DNA of 64,000 nucleotides. Origin: Poriferisodalis sp963663635 (lineage in GTDB: Bacteria; Actinomycetota; Acidimicrobiia; Acidimicrobiales; Poriferisodalaceae). Of this stretch, positions 28,020 to 37,900 are shown piece after piece. A model generated the notes under the pieces. It ran no database searches and was not told where the DNA came from. It saw only the letters and a list, made by a program, of their open reading frames with translations. Positions within the stretch are counted from its first letter, which is position 1. Every line of letters starts with the position of its first letter. The stretch lies in contig CAXXMY010000012.1 in NCBI GenBank assembly GCA_963663635.2, forward strand, positions 1-64,000, written 5' to 3'. The position numbers were made by a program, and so were the translations under genes.

Positions 28020-28568
28020 ATGGGTGACTGGTGGCAGGCTCTGACCGGCGATCTGCAGATCTTCTACGCGATCGGCTTCATCTCCAGCTTCTTCCTGCTG
28101 TTGCAGCTCGCGATGCTGGCGTTCGGCATCGGCACCGACATCGACGTCGGCGACGACGATTCCGGCAGCGGGTTCCTGTCCGTGCGATCGCTGGTGGCGT
28201 TCGCCTTCACATTCGGCTGGACGGGCGTGCTCATGAAGCAGGCAGACCGCTCGACCCCGGTGGCGGTGGGGATCGCCATCGTCGCCGGCTTCGCAGTGTT
28301 CATTGCCGTTGGCTTCATGTGGCGCTGGTTCGGCAAGCTTGGCGAGAGCGGCTCGATTGACTACCAGTCCGCCATGGGCGCAAACGGCACCGTCTATCTC
28401 ACAGTTGCTGCGAACCGTGCCAAGCCCGGCAAGGTCGAAGTGATGGTGCAGGGACGACTGCGTGTCGTCAACGCCTTGACAGAATCCGACGAAAGCCTGC
28501 CTGCGCAGACCGCCATCACCGTCATCGGCGTTGTCGACCCGTCGACTGTGCTCGTGGCGCCTCACTAG
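28020..28568 (+). CDS. NfeD-like membrane protein
   Basis: A 182-residue protein from ATG 28020, preceded by GAGGAGGG. It has three membrane segments (about 14-38, 53-75, 80-103), then a small beta-rich domain (MGANGTVYLTVAANRAKPGK to the end) consistent with the OB fold of NfeD and YqiJ-like proteins. Encoded 36 bp before flotillin, the classic NfeD/flotillin arrangement, and presumed to form membrane microdomains with it. The family name is inferred from topology and context. Confidence 0.7.
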   Translation: MGDWWQALTGDLQIFYAIGFISSFFLLLQLAMLAFGIGTDIDVGDDDSGSGFLSVRSLVAFAFTFGWTGVLMKQADRSTPVAVGIAIVAGFAVFIAVGFMWRWFGKLGESGSIDYQSAMGANGTVYLTVAANRAKPGKVEVMVQGRLRVVNALTESDESLPAQTAITVIGVVDPSTVLVAPH

Positions 28569-28604
28569 CATGACCTTGCCCACCACACAGACCAAGAGGT
28601 AGCT

Positions 28605-30020
28605 ATGGCCGTCATCGCACTGGCAGGTGGCCTGTTCGCCATCCTGCTTATCGCCCTGCTGTGGATCTCGTCGCGTTTCAAGCGCTGTCCATCCGACCGG
28701 ATCCTCGTGGTCTATGGACGCGTCGGAGGGGAAGGCGAGTCGGCGAAGTGCCTGCATGGCGGCGGCACCATGGTGTGGCCCATCATTCAGGGCTGGGCCT
28801 TCTTGGACCTCACGCCGATTCCCATTGAGATCAAGCTGCAAGGCGCGCTCTCGCAGCAGAACATCCGGGTCAACACGCCGGCCACGTTCACGGTCGGCAT
28901 TTCCACCGAGCCGGGCGTCATGCAGAACGCCGCCGAGCGGCTGCTTGGTCTGTCCTTGTTGGAAATCGAGAACCTGGCCCGCGACATCATCTTCGGCCAG
29001 ATGCGCGTGGTGATCGCCACAATGCCGATCGAGCAGATCAACACCGACCGCGAGCAGCTCATCACCAACATCACCGAATCGCTCGAGTTCGAACTGCGCA
29101 AGGTCGGGCTGCGCCTCATCAACGTCAACATCCAGGACATCACCGACGAATCGGGATACATCGACGCCTTGGGTCGCGAAGCCGCGGCCCGCGCCATCAG
29201 CGAGGCCAAGGTCAAGGTGGCCGAGCAGGAGCGCGACGGCGACATCGGTGCTGCCGTGGCGCAGCGCGAGCAGCGCATCCGCGTCGCAGAGGCCAACGCC
29301 ACCGCGACCGAGGGCGAGAACGAATCGTATGTCGTGATTGCTCAATCGGCCGGCGAGCGGCGCCAATCCGAAGCCGAAGCCGAACGCGCCGCCAACGCCG
29401 CCGAACGCGTCAGCCAGGCCCACGCCGCACAGGAGTCGTTCTCGGCTGAGGCCGAGGCCGAACGGGTTCGAGCAGAGCGCGACAAGGCCGCGCAGGAGGC
29501 CGACATCGTGGTGCCGGCCCAAGTGGAACGCGAGCGGGTGCGCACGCTTGCCGAAGCCGAAGCCGATCGGATCAGGCTGGTGAAGGCCGGTGAGGCCGAC
29601 GGTCAGCGGCTGCTGATGGAGGCCGAGGCGCTGGGCTTGCTGGCGCTGCTGAGCCGGCGCGCCGAGGGCTTCGGCGCCCTCGTTACGGCCTGCGGCGGTG
29701 CGGCGCCCCAGGCGGCTTTGCTGATGATCGCCGAGCAACTGCCCAACCTCGTGGCCGAGCAGGTGAAGGCCATCTCGAACCTCAAGATCGACAAGATCAC
29801 CGTGTGGGACTCGGGCTCGAGCGGCGACGGCAAAGCCGGCACGACGGCCAACTTCGTGTCAGGCCTGGTGGGTGCGCTGCCGCCGCTGCATGAGGTAGCG
29901 GGCCAGGCAGGCATCAAGCTGCCGCAGTTTCTTGGCGAGCTCGAGGACGACGACGCCCTCGATCGTCTGCGTGAGCTTGCCGACCGGCTGCGCGAGAATT
30001 CCGGCGACGACGCCGAGTAG
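28605..30020 (+). CDS. Flotillin-like SPFH protein
   Basis: A 471-residue protein with one N-terminal membrane segment (ALAGGLFAILLIALLWISS), an SPFH/band-7 domain (about 25-190: ILVVYGRVG, PIPIEIKLQGALSQQNIRVN, ITESLEFELRKVGLRLINVN), a long Ala/Glu coiled coil with repeated EAEAER blocks (about 195-340), and the flotillin C-terminal region (LMIAEQLPNLVAEQVKAISN). It scaffolds ordered membrane regions. It ends with an acidic tail. Follows the NfeD-like gene and is probably co-transcribed with it. Confidence 0.88.
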   Translation: MAVIALAGGLFAILLIALLWISSRFKRCPSDRILVVYGRVGGEGESAKCLHGGGTMVWPIIQGWAFLDLTPIPIEIKLQGALSQQNIRVNTPATFTVGISTEPGVMQNAAERLLGLSLLEIENLARDIIFGQMRVVIATMPIEQINTDREQLITNITESLEFELRKVGLRLINVNIQDITDESGYIDALGREAAARAISEAKVKVAEQERDGDIGAAVAQREQRIRVAEANATATEGENESYVVIAQSAGERRQSEAEAERAANAAERVSQAHAAQESFSAEAEAERVRAERDKAAQEADIVVPAQVERERVRTLAEAEADRIRLVKAGEADGQRLLMEAEALGLLALLSRRAEGFGALVTACGGAAPQAALLMIAEQLPNLVAEQVKAISNLKIDKITVWDSGSSGDGKAGTTANFVSGLVGALPPLHEVAGQAGIKLPQFLGELEDDDALDRLRELADRLRENSGDDAE

Positions 30021-30035
30021 GCCGAGACATCCGGC

Positions 30036-30052
30036 GCCCGCACGCAGCGGGC
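30036..30052. terminator. Hairpin between convergent genes
   Basis: GCCCGC-ACGCA-GCGGGC forms a perfect 6-bp stem between the stops of the flotillin gene and the opposing TerC gene. There is no T-run on either side, so termination is an inference from position. Confidence 0.4.
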
Positions 30053-30055
30053 GGC

Positions 30056-30838
30056 TCAGTTTGCGGGCGCGTCGGCGTCCGGCAAGTGGCGCTCGTGCAG
30101 CTCAACTGGCTGCGTCCGCGACTTGCGGTTGCGCTTCATCCGCAGATTGAGCGCTTCCACCATCACGGCGAACCCCATCGCGAAGTAGATGTAGCCCTTC
30201 GGGATGTGGAAGTCGGCGCCCTCGGCCACCAATGACATGCCGATGAGCAGCAAGAAGCTCAGCGCCAGCATCTTCACGGTCGGATGTCGGCTCACGAACC
30301 GCATCACCGGACCCGAGGACCACAGCATGACCCCGACGGCGATCACGACTGCCGCGATCATCACGCCGACCCGGTCGGACATGCCGACCGCGGTGATGAC
30401 CGAGTCGAGGCTGAACACCAGATCGAGCAGCAGGATTTGCACGATGACCTTGGCGAACGAGGCGGCCGCGCTACCGGAGGGGCCGTGAGCGTCGTCGCCT
30501 TCGAGCTTGTGATGGATCTCGAACGTGGACTTGCCCAGCAGGAACAGCCCGCCGCCCAACAGGATCAGGTCGCGCCCCGATAGCTCGTGGCCGAATACCG
30601 AGAACAGCGGCGTCGTCAGCCGCACGATCCACGAGATGCCCAGCAGCAACAGCACCCGCATCCCCATCGCGAGCGACAGGCCCACGACCCGGGCACGGTC
30701 CGCCTGGTCCCCGCCGAGGCGTCCAGCGAGAATCGAAATGAAGATGACGTTGTCGATGCCGAGGACTATCTCGAGCACCGTCAGCGTCGCCAGCGAAATC
30801 CAGACTTCAGGATTCGATATCCACTCCACGCCCGCCAA
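30056..30838 (-). CDS. TerC-family integral membrane protein
   Basis: A 260-residue membrane protein with about seven helices and the TerC hallmark acidic segments (LEIVLGIDNVIFISIL near the start; LLLDLVFSLDSVITAVGMSD in the middle). The family exports manganese or other metals, or confers tellurite resistance; the substrate here is unknown. The C-terminus is basic (RMKRNRKSRTQ). The first possible start is TTG 30838; a GTG three codons later is an alternative. Confidence 0.82.
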   Translation of the reverse strand: MAGVEWISNPEVWISLATLTVLEIVLGIDNVIFISILAGRLGGDQADRARVVGLSLAMGMRVLLLLGISWIVRLTTPLFSVFGHELSGRDLILLGGGLFLLGKSTFEIHHKLEGDDAHGPSGSAAASFAKVIVQILLLDLVFSLDSVITAVGMSDRVGVMIAAVVIAVGVMLWSSGPVMRFVSRHPTVKMLALSFLLLIGMSLVAEGADFHIPKGYIYFAMGFAVMVEALNLRMKRNRKSRTQPVELHERHLPDADAPAN

Positions 30839-30867
30839 CTTTGGATGGCACGCGCGACGCCCGAGTT

Positions 30868-30913
30868 GCTAGCGCGAGGGCTCGGCTGTGCGGGTGGCCC
30901 ACCAGGCGTCGAG
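30868..30913. repeat. Duplicated gene end, left border of Fic island
   Basis: These 46 bases match 33822-33867 with about four differences. The right copy is the last 15 codons and stop of the HD-domain gene, so this left copy is an orphan piece of that gene. It is followed by a 51-base AT-rich block (30923-30973) about 75% identical to 33713-33763, just upstream of the Fic gene. Confidence 0.8.
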
Positions 30914-30922
30914 TAGTCAACT

Positions 30923-30973
30923 ACTAAATTGATATCAATTATAAATCAATTTGTATTGCACCCGTGTGGTCCC
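30923..30973. repeat. AT-rich block resembling the fic upstream region
   Basis: ACTAAATTGATATCAATTAT and the following 31 bases align without gaps to 33713-33763 (ACTAATTTGACATGAATTAT...), ending in CGTGTGGTCCC versus CGTGTAGTCCC. At 33713-33763 the block is just upstream of the fic start on the minus strand and is probably its promoter. This left copy may be the remains of a second promoter or island edge. Confidence 0.6.
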
Positions 30974-31027
30974 AGCTACAGCACCGTCACGGCCTCCATC
31001 ACGCCGTGACACGCGGCGGTTCGCTAG

Positions 31028-32262
31028 TGCTGTGTCCGCAAACGTTCGTCGGGTTGGTGTCCGCGTGGCGGGGTGCGGTTTGTGGTTTGGTCGGGGGTAT
31101 GAGTGAGCGTGTTCGGGTCCGTCGGTTGACCCATGAACAAGGCCAGGCGTTGCAGCGGATCGTGCGTCGCGGCGCCGGCAAGTCGCCGGGGTCTCATGTG
31201 CGATGGCGGCGTGGGGTGGCGGTCCATGCGTCGGCGGGCGGGAACTCGGTGCCGGTGATCGCGCAGCTGGCGGCGACGTCGCCTGATCGGGTGCGGCAGA
31301 TGATTCATCGGTTCAACGAGTCGCCGATGGCGTCGTTGGGTCCCTCAGTGGGCGGGTGGCCGTGGTCGCCGGATCACGACTGACGATGAGGCGTTCATCG
31401 TCGAGACGGCCCGCACCCGCCCAAAGAAGCTGGACCAGCCGTTCACGCGGTGGAGCGTCCGCGAGCTCGCGGCGTACCTGGCCGACAACCCGACCCGGGT
31501 GGTCCAGGTCGGCCGGCAGCGGCTGCACGAGATCCTCACCGAGTCAGGGGTCACGTTCGGGCGCACCAAGACCTGGGCCGAGTCCAACGACGCGGACCGC
31601 GACGCGAAGCTGGACCGCGTCGAGCATGTGGCGGACAAGCACCCGGACCGGGTGTTCGCGTTCGACGAGTTCGGGCCGCTGGCCATTCGCCCGACCGGCG
31701 GGGCGTGCTGGGCGCCGCGCTCGCGTCCCCAGCGGCTGCGCGCGAACTACAACAAGCTTCACGGGGTGCGCCAGTTCCACGGCTGCTACAGCGTCGGCGA
31801 CGACGAGCTGTGGGGCGTCGTGCGGCGCCGCAAGTCCGCAGCCAACACCCTCGCAGCGCTCAAGACCATCCGCGCCCGCCGCCCTGACGGCGAGCCGGTC
31901 TATGTGATCTTGGACAACCTGTCAGCCCACAACCGCACCGACATTCGCAAATGGGCCAAGCGCAACAAAGTCGAGCTGTGCTTCACCCCCACCTACAGCT
32001 CATGGGCGAACCCCATCGAGGCGCACTTCGGGCCGCTGCGCGAGTTCGTGCCCGACAACTCCGACCACCCCAACCACACCGTGCTCACCCGTCGCCTGCA
32101 CGCCCACCTGCGCTGGCGCAACGCCAACAAACGCTCACCCGAACTGCTCGCAGCCCAACGACGCGAACGAGCCAGAACCCGAGCCGAAAAACAACACCGC
32201 TGGGGCAGACCCACCAAACAAGCCGCATGACCAAAGCGCGCAAACGTTTGCGGACACAGCAC
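31028..32262. mobile_element. IS630-family element, copy 2 (1235 bp)
   Basis: Has the same 18-bp inverted ends as copy 1 (31028-31045 and 32245-32262) and the TA duplication (31026-31027, 32263-32264). It lies in the island between the TerC gene and the Fic gene. Confidence 0.92.
31099..32230 (+). pseudogene. IS630 transposase, frameshifted (copy 2)
   Basis: Starts at ATG 31099. One extra base near 31333 (MA-SLGPSVGGW instead of the MA-FADPQWAGG of copy 1) sends the first part to a stop at 31381-31383. The remainder, from about 31340, is intact in another frame through VFAFDEFGPLA, VILDNLSAHNRTDI and SSWANPIEAHFG to TGA 32230. The defect is at a different place from that of copy 1, so each copy is intact where the other is broken. 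Confidence 0.88.
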
Positions 32263-32272
32263 TAGCACGGTC

Positions 32273-33697
32273 TCACGAACAAGCTGATTCGGGAGCTCGA
32301 ACCCGATCTGTCAAGTCGGGTGCGGGCATGAATCGGAATGATCTTCCGTCTCGGATCTTCATCAAGAAACTTCGACTCACGAGGTCCAGCAGGTCCGTGC
32401 GAGCGGTTTGGTACGTCACGCCGTGCTTATTTTGGTGACCCGCGATGACGAAGGCACAGTTGCTGTCGCGCAATGCGATCGCGAGAACGTCCCGCTGGCG
32501 ATGATTGATCCCCGGCCTGCCTGACAACAGTGCTTCGACCTCGCTAACTTCGGTTTGCTTTGCGCGCAAGTACTCGCGGAAAGCCTCAATGGCACGTTCG
32601 ATCACTCCGACCTGGTAGAGCACGAAGTACGTCAGATCGTTCCCGTCGGTCTCGGTGAGCAGGAACGACCGCGCATACAGCGCTGGTGCCTGCCGCAGGA
32701 TTGATGACACTGTCAAGAATTCCGTGAGCCAGTAGTTGGAGCTCAGCATCGACCAGTAGAAGAGCGAGCGGGCCAATCGGCCGTTTCCGTCGACGAATGA
32801 GTGGTCGTGGGCCAGCCAGAAATGCAGCACGACCGCACGGACCACCGGGTGCACGAAGCCATCGTCATGCTCACCGTTTGCGAATGCGCACATCGCTTCC
32901 AATCGCTCAGGCAGTTCGCCAGCTGGCGGAGGCACATGCACCCGCCGCTCGTTCGATGTGCCGTCGGGCCAGAAGACGGCCACACGCTGTTCGTCGGGCG
33001 TCTGCACTCGTCCTGCGTCAGCCGGATCGTCGAGCGTGTCCGTGGTCAGGACCCGATGCAAGTACCTGATTGACGCCACGGTCAAGGGCTCCTCGGAGCG
33101 CACAAGCTCTCGCACAGCATTCATTGCCGAGAAGTTGTTGAAGATCATTTGCTCACTGCGATCGCGCGGCTGGCGTTTTTCGAGGAGCATTCGTTTTGCA
33201 TCCGCCCGAGTCGTGCTTGCCCCTTCCAGCTGACTTGAGGCGACTGCCTCCTCGATGAGAGAGCGGACGATGTAGCGGTCGCGATTCCCCCGGGCCACGA
33301 GGGGCTCATCGGCCAGAACTTCGCCAGCAGCGGACTGGTCAATCGTGTGCAGCGCCCTCAAGAGCGGGTCAACCATGCAAATGCTGAACGGGTTGCCATC
33401 GACACCGCGCAAGGGCACCGGTCGCTTCAGTGCGCCGCGACCCATCCGGGTGCGCAGCCACCATTCCTCATGTGTGAGCCCATCCGGCGGCTCGCGGTAC
33501 CTCATCTCGTCCCAATGGAGGTATCGGCCGTCGGGATCCAGAGGCGTTTGAGACGCCAGCACCCGTCGCATCACATCGTCGGAATTCTCGGTGAACAGCT
33601 GAGTGAAGAGCGAGTCGAGATCGGGGGGAGGCTGTGGGATCTTCACGGCTTGTTCCTCTGACTCGGCTGGTGCCGGATCGCGCCTGACGCGACGCAC
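32273..33697 (-). CDS. Fic-family protein (putative AMP-transferase)
   Basis: A 474-residue protein. The Fic core motif is HDHSFVDGNGRLARS (about 278-292), giving the catalytic His and the phosphate-binding GNGR. The inhibitory helix motif appears upstream as SSQLEGAS (about 160-167), so activity is probably self-inhibited (class II). A C-terminal winged-helix region (GVTYQTARTDLLDL) is typical of this Fic/DUF4172-like group. Fic proteins transfer AMP or other nucleotides to target proteins and can act as toxins or regulators. It is bounded by a duplicated gene end and sits next to an IS630 copy, suggesting acquisition. Confidence 0.88.
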   Translation of the reverse strand: MRRVRRDPAPAESEEQAVKIPQPPPDLDSLFTQLFTENSDDVMRRVLASQTPLDPDGRYLHWDEMRYREPPDGLTHEEWWLRTRMGRGALKRPVPLRGVDGNPFSICMVDPLLRALHTIDQSAAGEVLADEPLVARGNRDRYIVRSLIEEAVASSQLEGASTTRADAKRMLLEKRQPRDRSEQMIFNNFSAMNAVRELVRSEEPLTVASIRYLHRVLTTDTLDDPADAGRVQTPDEQRVAVFWPDGTSNERRVHVPPPAGELPERLEAMCAFANGEHDDGFVHPVVRAVVLHFWLAHDHSFVDGNGRLARSLFYWSMLSSNYWLTEFLTVSSILRQAPALYARSFLLTETDGNDLTYFVLYQVGVIERAIEAFREYLRAKQTEVSEVEALLSGRPGINHRQRDVLAIALRDSNCAFVIAGHQNKHGVTYQTARTDLLDLVSRSFLMKIRDGRSFRFMPAPDLTDRVRAPESACS

Positions 33698-33712
33698 GTC
33701 AAAGACACAAAT

Positions 33713-33763
33713 ACTAATTTGACATGAATTATATACGAGTCAGTATTTCACGCGTGTAGTCCC
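33713..33763. promoter_or_regulatory. AT-rich presumed promoter of fic
   Basis: A strongly AT-rich stretch in an otherwise GC-rich region, on the upstream side of the minus-strand fic gene. It contains TTGACA-like and TATAT-like sequences. The same block, diverged, is present at 30923-30973. Confidence 0.4.
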
Positions 33764-33821
33764 GCTGTGTTTGAGAAGATCAGCAGCGACCTCAGCCTCG
33801 ATCAGGTAATTCGTGCGAGCC

Positions 33822-33867
33822 GCTAGCGCGAGGACTCGGCTTGGCGGGTGGCCCACCAGGTGTCGAG
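33822..33867. repeat. Gene-end repeat, right border of Fic island
   Basis: The last 15 codons and stop of the HD-domain gene, matching 30868-30913. The pair resembles the duplicated attachment site left when an island integrates into the 3' end of a gene, although no integrase is present between them. Confidence 0.75.
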
Positions 33868-34686
33868 GCGGCACCGGACCTCGGTGTCGCCGAGCTCGCC
33901 TTCGGTTCGGCGCAGCTCCAGCAGGAATTTCATGGCGTGGCCTACGTCGGGACCAGGGTTGAGGCCCAGGTGGGTCATCACCTCGTCGCCGTCAAGCTCG
34001 GGGCGTTGTGCGGCGACTGCCTGCTCGCGGGCCAGCCGGCCGATACGCACCTCGAAGCGGTCCAGCGCGTCGTGCAGGGCCTCCACCCGTTTCACATTGC
34101 GGGACGTGCAGTCGCTGCGGACCATGTCGTTCAGGTCGCCGAGCAGCGGCCCTGCGTCGCGTGCGTACCGGCGCACTGCCGCGTCGGTCCAGCCGGTGTC
34201 GTAGCCCTTGAAGCGTCCCGACAGGAAAACCAGCCGCGCCACCTGCGCAGTCATCTCGTCGCTGTAACCCAACTCGGGCATCCGGCGGCGGGTCATCTTG
34301 GCGCCCACTGCCTCGTGATTGCGGAACGTCACCCCGCCGTGCGCGAACGAGCGCGTCAGCGGCTTGCCGATGTCATGGAACAGCGCTGCCAGGCGAACGC
34401 GCAGCCGCGGCGGGCTCTGGGCCACCACTGCAATGGTGTGCGCCAGCACGTCTTTGTGGCGGTGGATCGGATCCTGCTCCAGCGCGAGGGCGGTCAGCTC
34501 TGGCAGGTGCTCGTCGGCCCAGCCCGACTCCACCAGTTCCCACAGGCCCTCTCGAGGGTCGTCGACAACGAGCACGCTGGAGAGTTCGTCGCACGGCAGG
34601 ACGAGGCCGCCGTCGAGGTCCAGTTCGTCAACCGCGTCGCCTCCGGTGGGTTCGTCGCGCGAATCGTGTGCGCGCGTCGTGCTCAT
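33823..34686 (-). CDS. HD-domain phosphohydrolase (CCA-enzyme-like HD part)
   Basis: A 287-residue protein with the HD metal site (HRHKDVLAHTIAVV, LAALFHDIGKPLTR, FRNHEAVGAKM) and a following helical region like that behind the HD domain of actinobacterial CCA-adding/poly(A) polymerase proteins (YARDAGPLLGDLNDMVRSD, HDALDRFEVRIGRL). The nucleotidyltransferase head is absent, so it is a stand-alone phosphohydrolase. Its 3' end is duplicated at 30868-30913. Divergent from dnaE, with a 257-bp intergenic region that holds no other gene I can support. Confidence 0.78.
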   Translation of the reverse strand: MSTTRAHDSRDEPTGGDAVDELDLDGGLVLPCDELSSVLVVDDPREGLWELVESGWADEHLPELTALALEQDPIHRHKDVLAHTIAVVAQSPPRLRVRLAALFHDIGKPLTRSFAHGGVTFRNHEAVGAKMTRRRMPELGYSDEMTAQVARLVFLSGRFKGYDTGWTDAAVRRYARDAGPLLGDLNDMVRSDCTSRNVKRVEALHDALDRFEVRIGRLAREQAVAAQRPELDGDEVMTHLGLNPGPDVGHAMKFLLELRRTEGELGDTEVRCRLDTWWATRQAESSR

Positions 34687-34943
34687 CCCCCCATCATGCT
34701 GGTCCCGGCACCGCCCTCCAACCCCATGACATCGGGCTTTGCGAGCGTTGCACTCGGTTGCCTGCGCAAGGCTGACGCAGATTCCCGACGCGTCGAATCT
34801 TCCGGTCTATGGTCGGCGCACGGCACCACAGACGCGGCGCAGGCCGCGTGTCACCGCCGGCGACGGTGCAGGCCTGACACTCAAGGGCGACGGCCTGACG
34901 CCACCAGCAGATCCCGTCCACACCAGCAGCCCAAAGGAGCAGC

Positions 34944-37900
34944 GTGGCAGCGTCGTTCGTGCACCTGCACACCCACACGGAGTATTCGCTGCTCGACGGC
35001 GCAGCGCGAGTCAACGAGGTGGTCGGTGCCGCAGCCGCCGACGGCCAGCCCGCATTGGGCATCACCGACCACGGCAACATGTACGGCGTCCTGGACTTCT
35101 ACCGGGCCTGCAAGGCGCACGACATCACCCCGATCATCGGCACCGAGGCCTACATGGCACTCGAGAGCCGCCACGAGCGCCCCGTCCGCAATCGCGCCAA
35201 GAACAGCAAAGTCGACGACTCGGGCGACGACGGCGAGGGCGAAAAGCTCTACTACCACCTGACCCTGCTGGCCAGAAACGACACCGGCTACCGGAATCTG
35301 CTCAAGCTGGCCAGCACCGCTTTCTTGGAGGGCTACTACTACAAGCCGCGCATGGACTGGGAAATGTTCGCCCAGCACGCCGACGGCCTGATCGCCACCA
35401 CGGGGTGCTTGGGAAGTGTCGTGCAGCAGGCGCTGCTTGCCGGCGACTACGACGAAGCCCGGCGCCGGGCGGGTCGGCTGCAGGACATCTTCGGACGCGA
35501 CTCGCTGTACGTGGAACTCCAGGACCACGGCATCGGCGCGCAGCACGACTGCAATCCACACCTGCTGCGGATTGCGCAGGAACTGGGTGCGCCGCTGCTT
35601 GCCACCAACGACCTGCACTACACGCACCAGGGCGATGCGCTCGCCCACGACGCGCTGCTGTGCGTGCAAACCGGGGCGCTGCGCAGCGACCCCGACCGCT
35701 TCAAGTTCCACGGCGACCAGCACTATCTAAAGACCGCCGCAGAGATGCGGTCGCTGTTCGCCGCCCATCCCGAAAGCTGCGACAACACGCTGGCCATTGC
35801 CGAGCGCGCCGACGTGAACATCGAGTTCGGGCGCATGCTGCTGCCGCACTTCGAAGTTCCCGCCCCGCACGCCGACGCCGACGCATACCTGCGGCACCTG
35901 GCGTTCGAAGGGGCAACGATGCGCTGGGGCCACAACCTGCCGCCGAACACCGCCGAGCGGATCGCCTACGAGCTGCGCGTCATCTCCGACATGGGCTTCA
36001 GCTCGTACTTCCTCATCACCTGGGATCTCATTCGTTATGCCCGCGAGAGCGGCATCCGCGTCGGGCCCGGACGAGGGTCGGCCGCAGGCTGCGCGGTGGC
36101 GTACTGCCTACGCATCACCGACCTCGACCCCATCCACTACGGGCTGGTGTTCGAGCGGTTCCTGAACCCGGCTCGCATCTCGATGCCCGACATCGACATC
36201 GACTTCGACGACCGCTACCGCGACGAGATGATCCGCTACACGGCCCAGAAGTACGGCACCGACCACGTGGCGCAGATCATCACGTTCTCCACGATCAAAG
36301 CCCGGGCCGCCGTGCGAGATGCCGCCCGTGTGCTGGGCAAGCCGTACTCGCTGGGCGACCGCATCTCCAAGGCCATGCCGCCGCTCATCATGGGCCGCGA
36401 CACCCCGCTGGGTGCCTGCTTCGAACGCGACGAGCAGCACGGCGACGGTTACGCCGCAGCGGCCGAACTGCGCGACATGTACGCACTCGACGACGAGGTG
36501 CGCGAGGTCGTCGACGTGGCCCGCGGGCTTGAGGGGCTCATCCGTCAGGACTCGGTGCACGCAGCGGCCGTGGTGATCAGCCCCGAGCCGCTCACCGAGT
36601 ACCTGCCCATCCAGCGCAAGCCCGAAGCGGGCACCGATCCCAACGCGGCACCCATCGTCACCCAGTTCGACATGGGCGGGGTGGAAGACCTCGGCCTGCT
36701 GAAGATGGACTTTCTGGGCCTGCGGACGCTGTCGATCATCGACGAGTGTGTGCGACTGGTAAAGCGCAGCACTGGCGAGACGCTCGACATCGACACTGTG
36801 CCGCTCGACGATCCGGCAACGTTCAAGCTGCTGTGCACCGGGGACACCATGGGCGTGTTCCAGCTGGAATCCCCCCCGGTGCGTGCGCTGCTGCGCTCGA
36901 TGCAGCCCAACCAGTTCGAGGACATCTGCGCTCTGGTGGCGCTGTACCGGCCGGGCCCCATGGCCGCGGACATGCACAACAGCTACGCCCACCGCAAGAA
37001 CGGCCGCCAGCCCGCCGATCCGCCGCATCCGGATCTGGCCGAACTGCTCGACGAAACCTACGGGCTGATGATCTACCAAGAGTCAATGATGCGGGTGGCC
37101 CAGGAGATCGCCGGCTACTCCATGGCCGAAGCCGACGACCTGCGCAAGGCGTGCGGCAAGAAGAATCGCGCCCAGATCGCCGAGCACCGCACCAAGTTCA
37201 TTGCCGGCACCGAAGCGAACGGCTACGGCGAGGCGCTGGGAGAGCAGCTGTTCGCGATCATCGAGCCGTTCGCGGACTACGCATTCAACAAGAGCCACGC
37301 ATTTGCCTACGGGCTGATCGCGTACCAGACGGCGTACTTGAAGGCCAATCACCCCACCGAGTTCCTGGCCGCTGTGCTGACGGGCTCCAAGCGCAACATC
37401 GAAAAGGCGGGCGTGTACCTCACCGACTGCCGCCAGCACGGCATCGAGGTGCGCGTGCCCGACATCAACCGCTCCGAGATGGACTTCGCGACCGACGGGA
37501 ATGCGATCCCGTTTGGCTTGTCGGCGGTGCGCAACGTGGGCGAGAAGGTGGCCGAGCCGATCATCGCCGAGCGCAGCGCCAACGGGCCCTTCACCGACTT
37601 CAACGACTTCTGCGAGCGAATGCCGCGCGAGGTGCTGAATCGCAGGTTCGTCGAGTCGCTCATCAAGGCCGGGGCGTTCGAGTCGTGCGGCCACACCAGG
37701 TCCGGGCTGCTCGATGTGTTCGAGCGCATCATCGAAGCGGCCTTGCGGCGGCGCTCCGAAGCCGAGGCGGGCCTGCAGTCGATGTTCGGCGGAGCCGACG
37801 CCGGCGGCGTCGAATTCGAAGAACGGATCGACGTGCCCGACATCACCGTCGACGATCGCACCACGCTGGTGTGGGAGAAAGAGCTGCTGGGGCTCTACGT

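Noticed and set aside
27834..29738. Long minus-strand open frame opposite the NfeD-like and flotillin genes (634 codons)
   Set aside because: Antisense shadow of two well-supported genes; repeated coiled-coil codons keep the opposite strand open.
30868..33867. Prophage or integrative element between TerC and the HD gene
   Set aside because: No integrase, portal, capsid or relaxase gene is present; only a Fic gene and an IS630.
34694..34943. Gene in the dnaE upstream region
   Set aside because: Short frames here have no ribosome sites or domain content; the stretch is best read as the divergent promoter region of dnaE and the HD gene.
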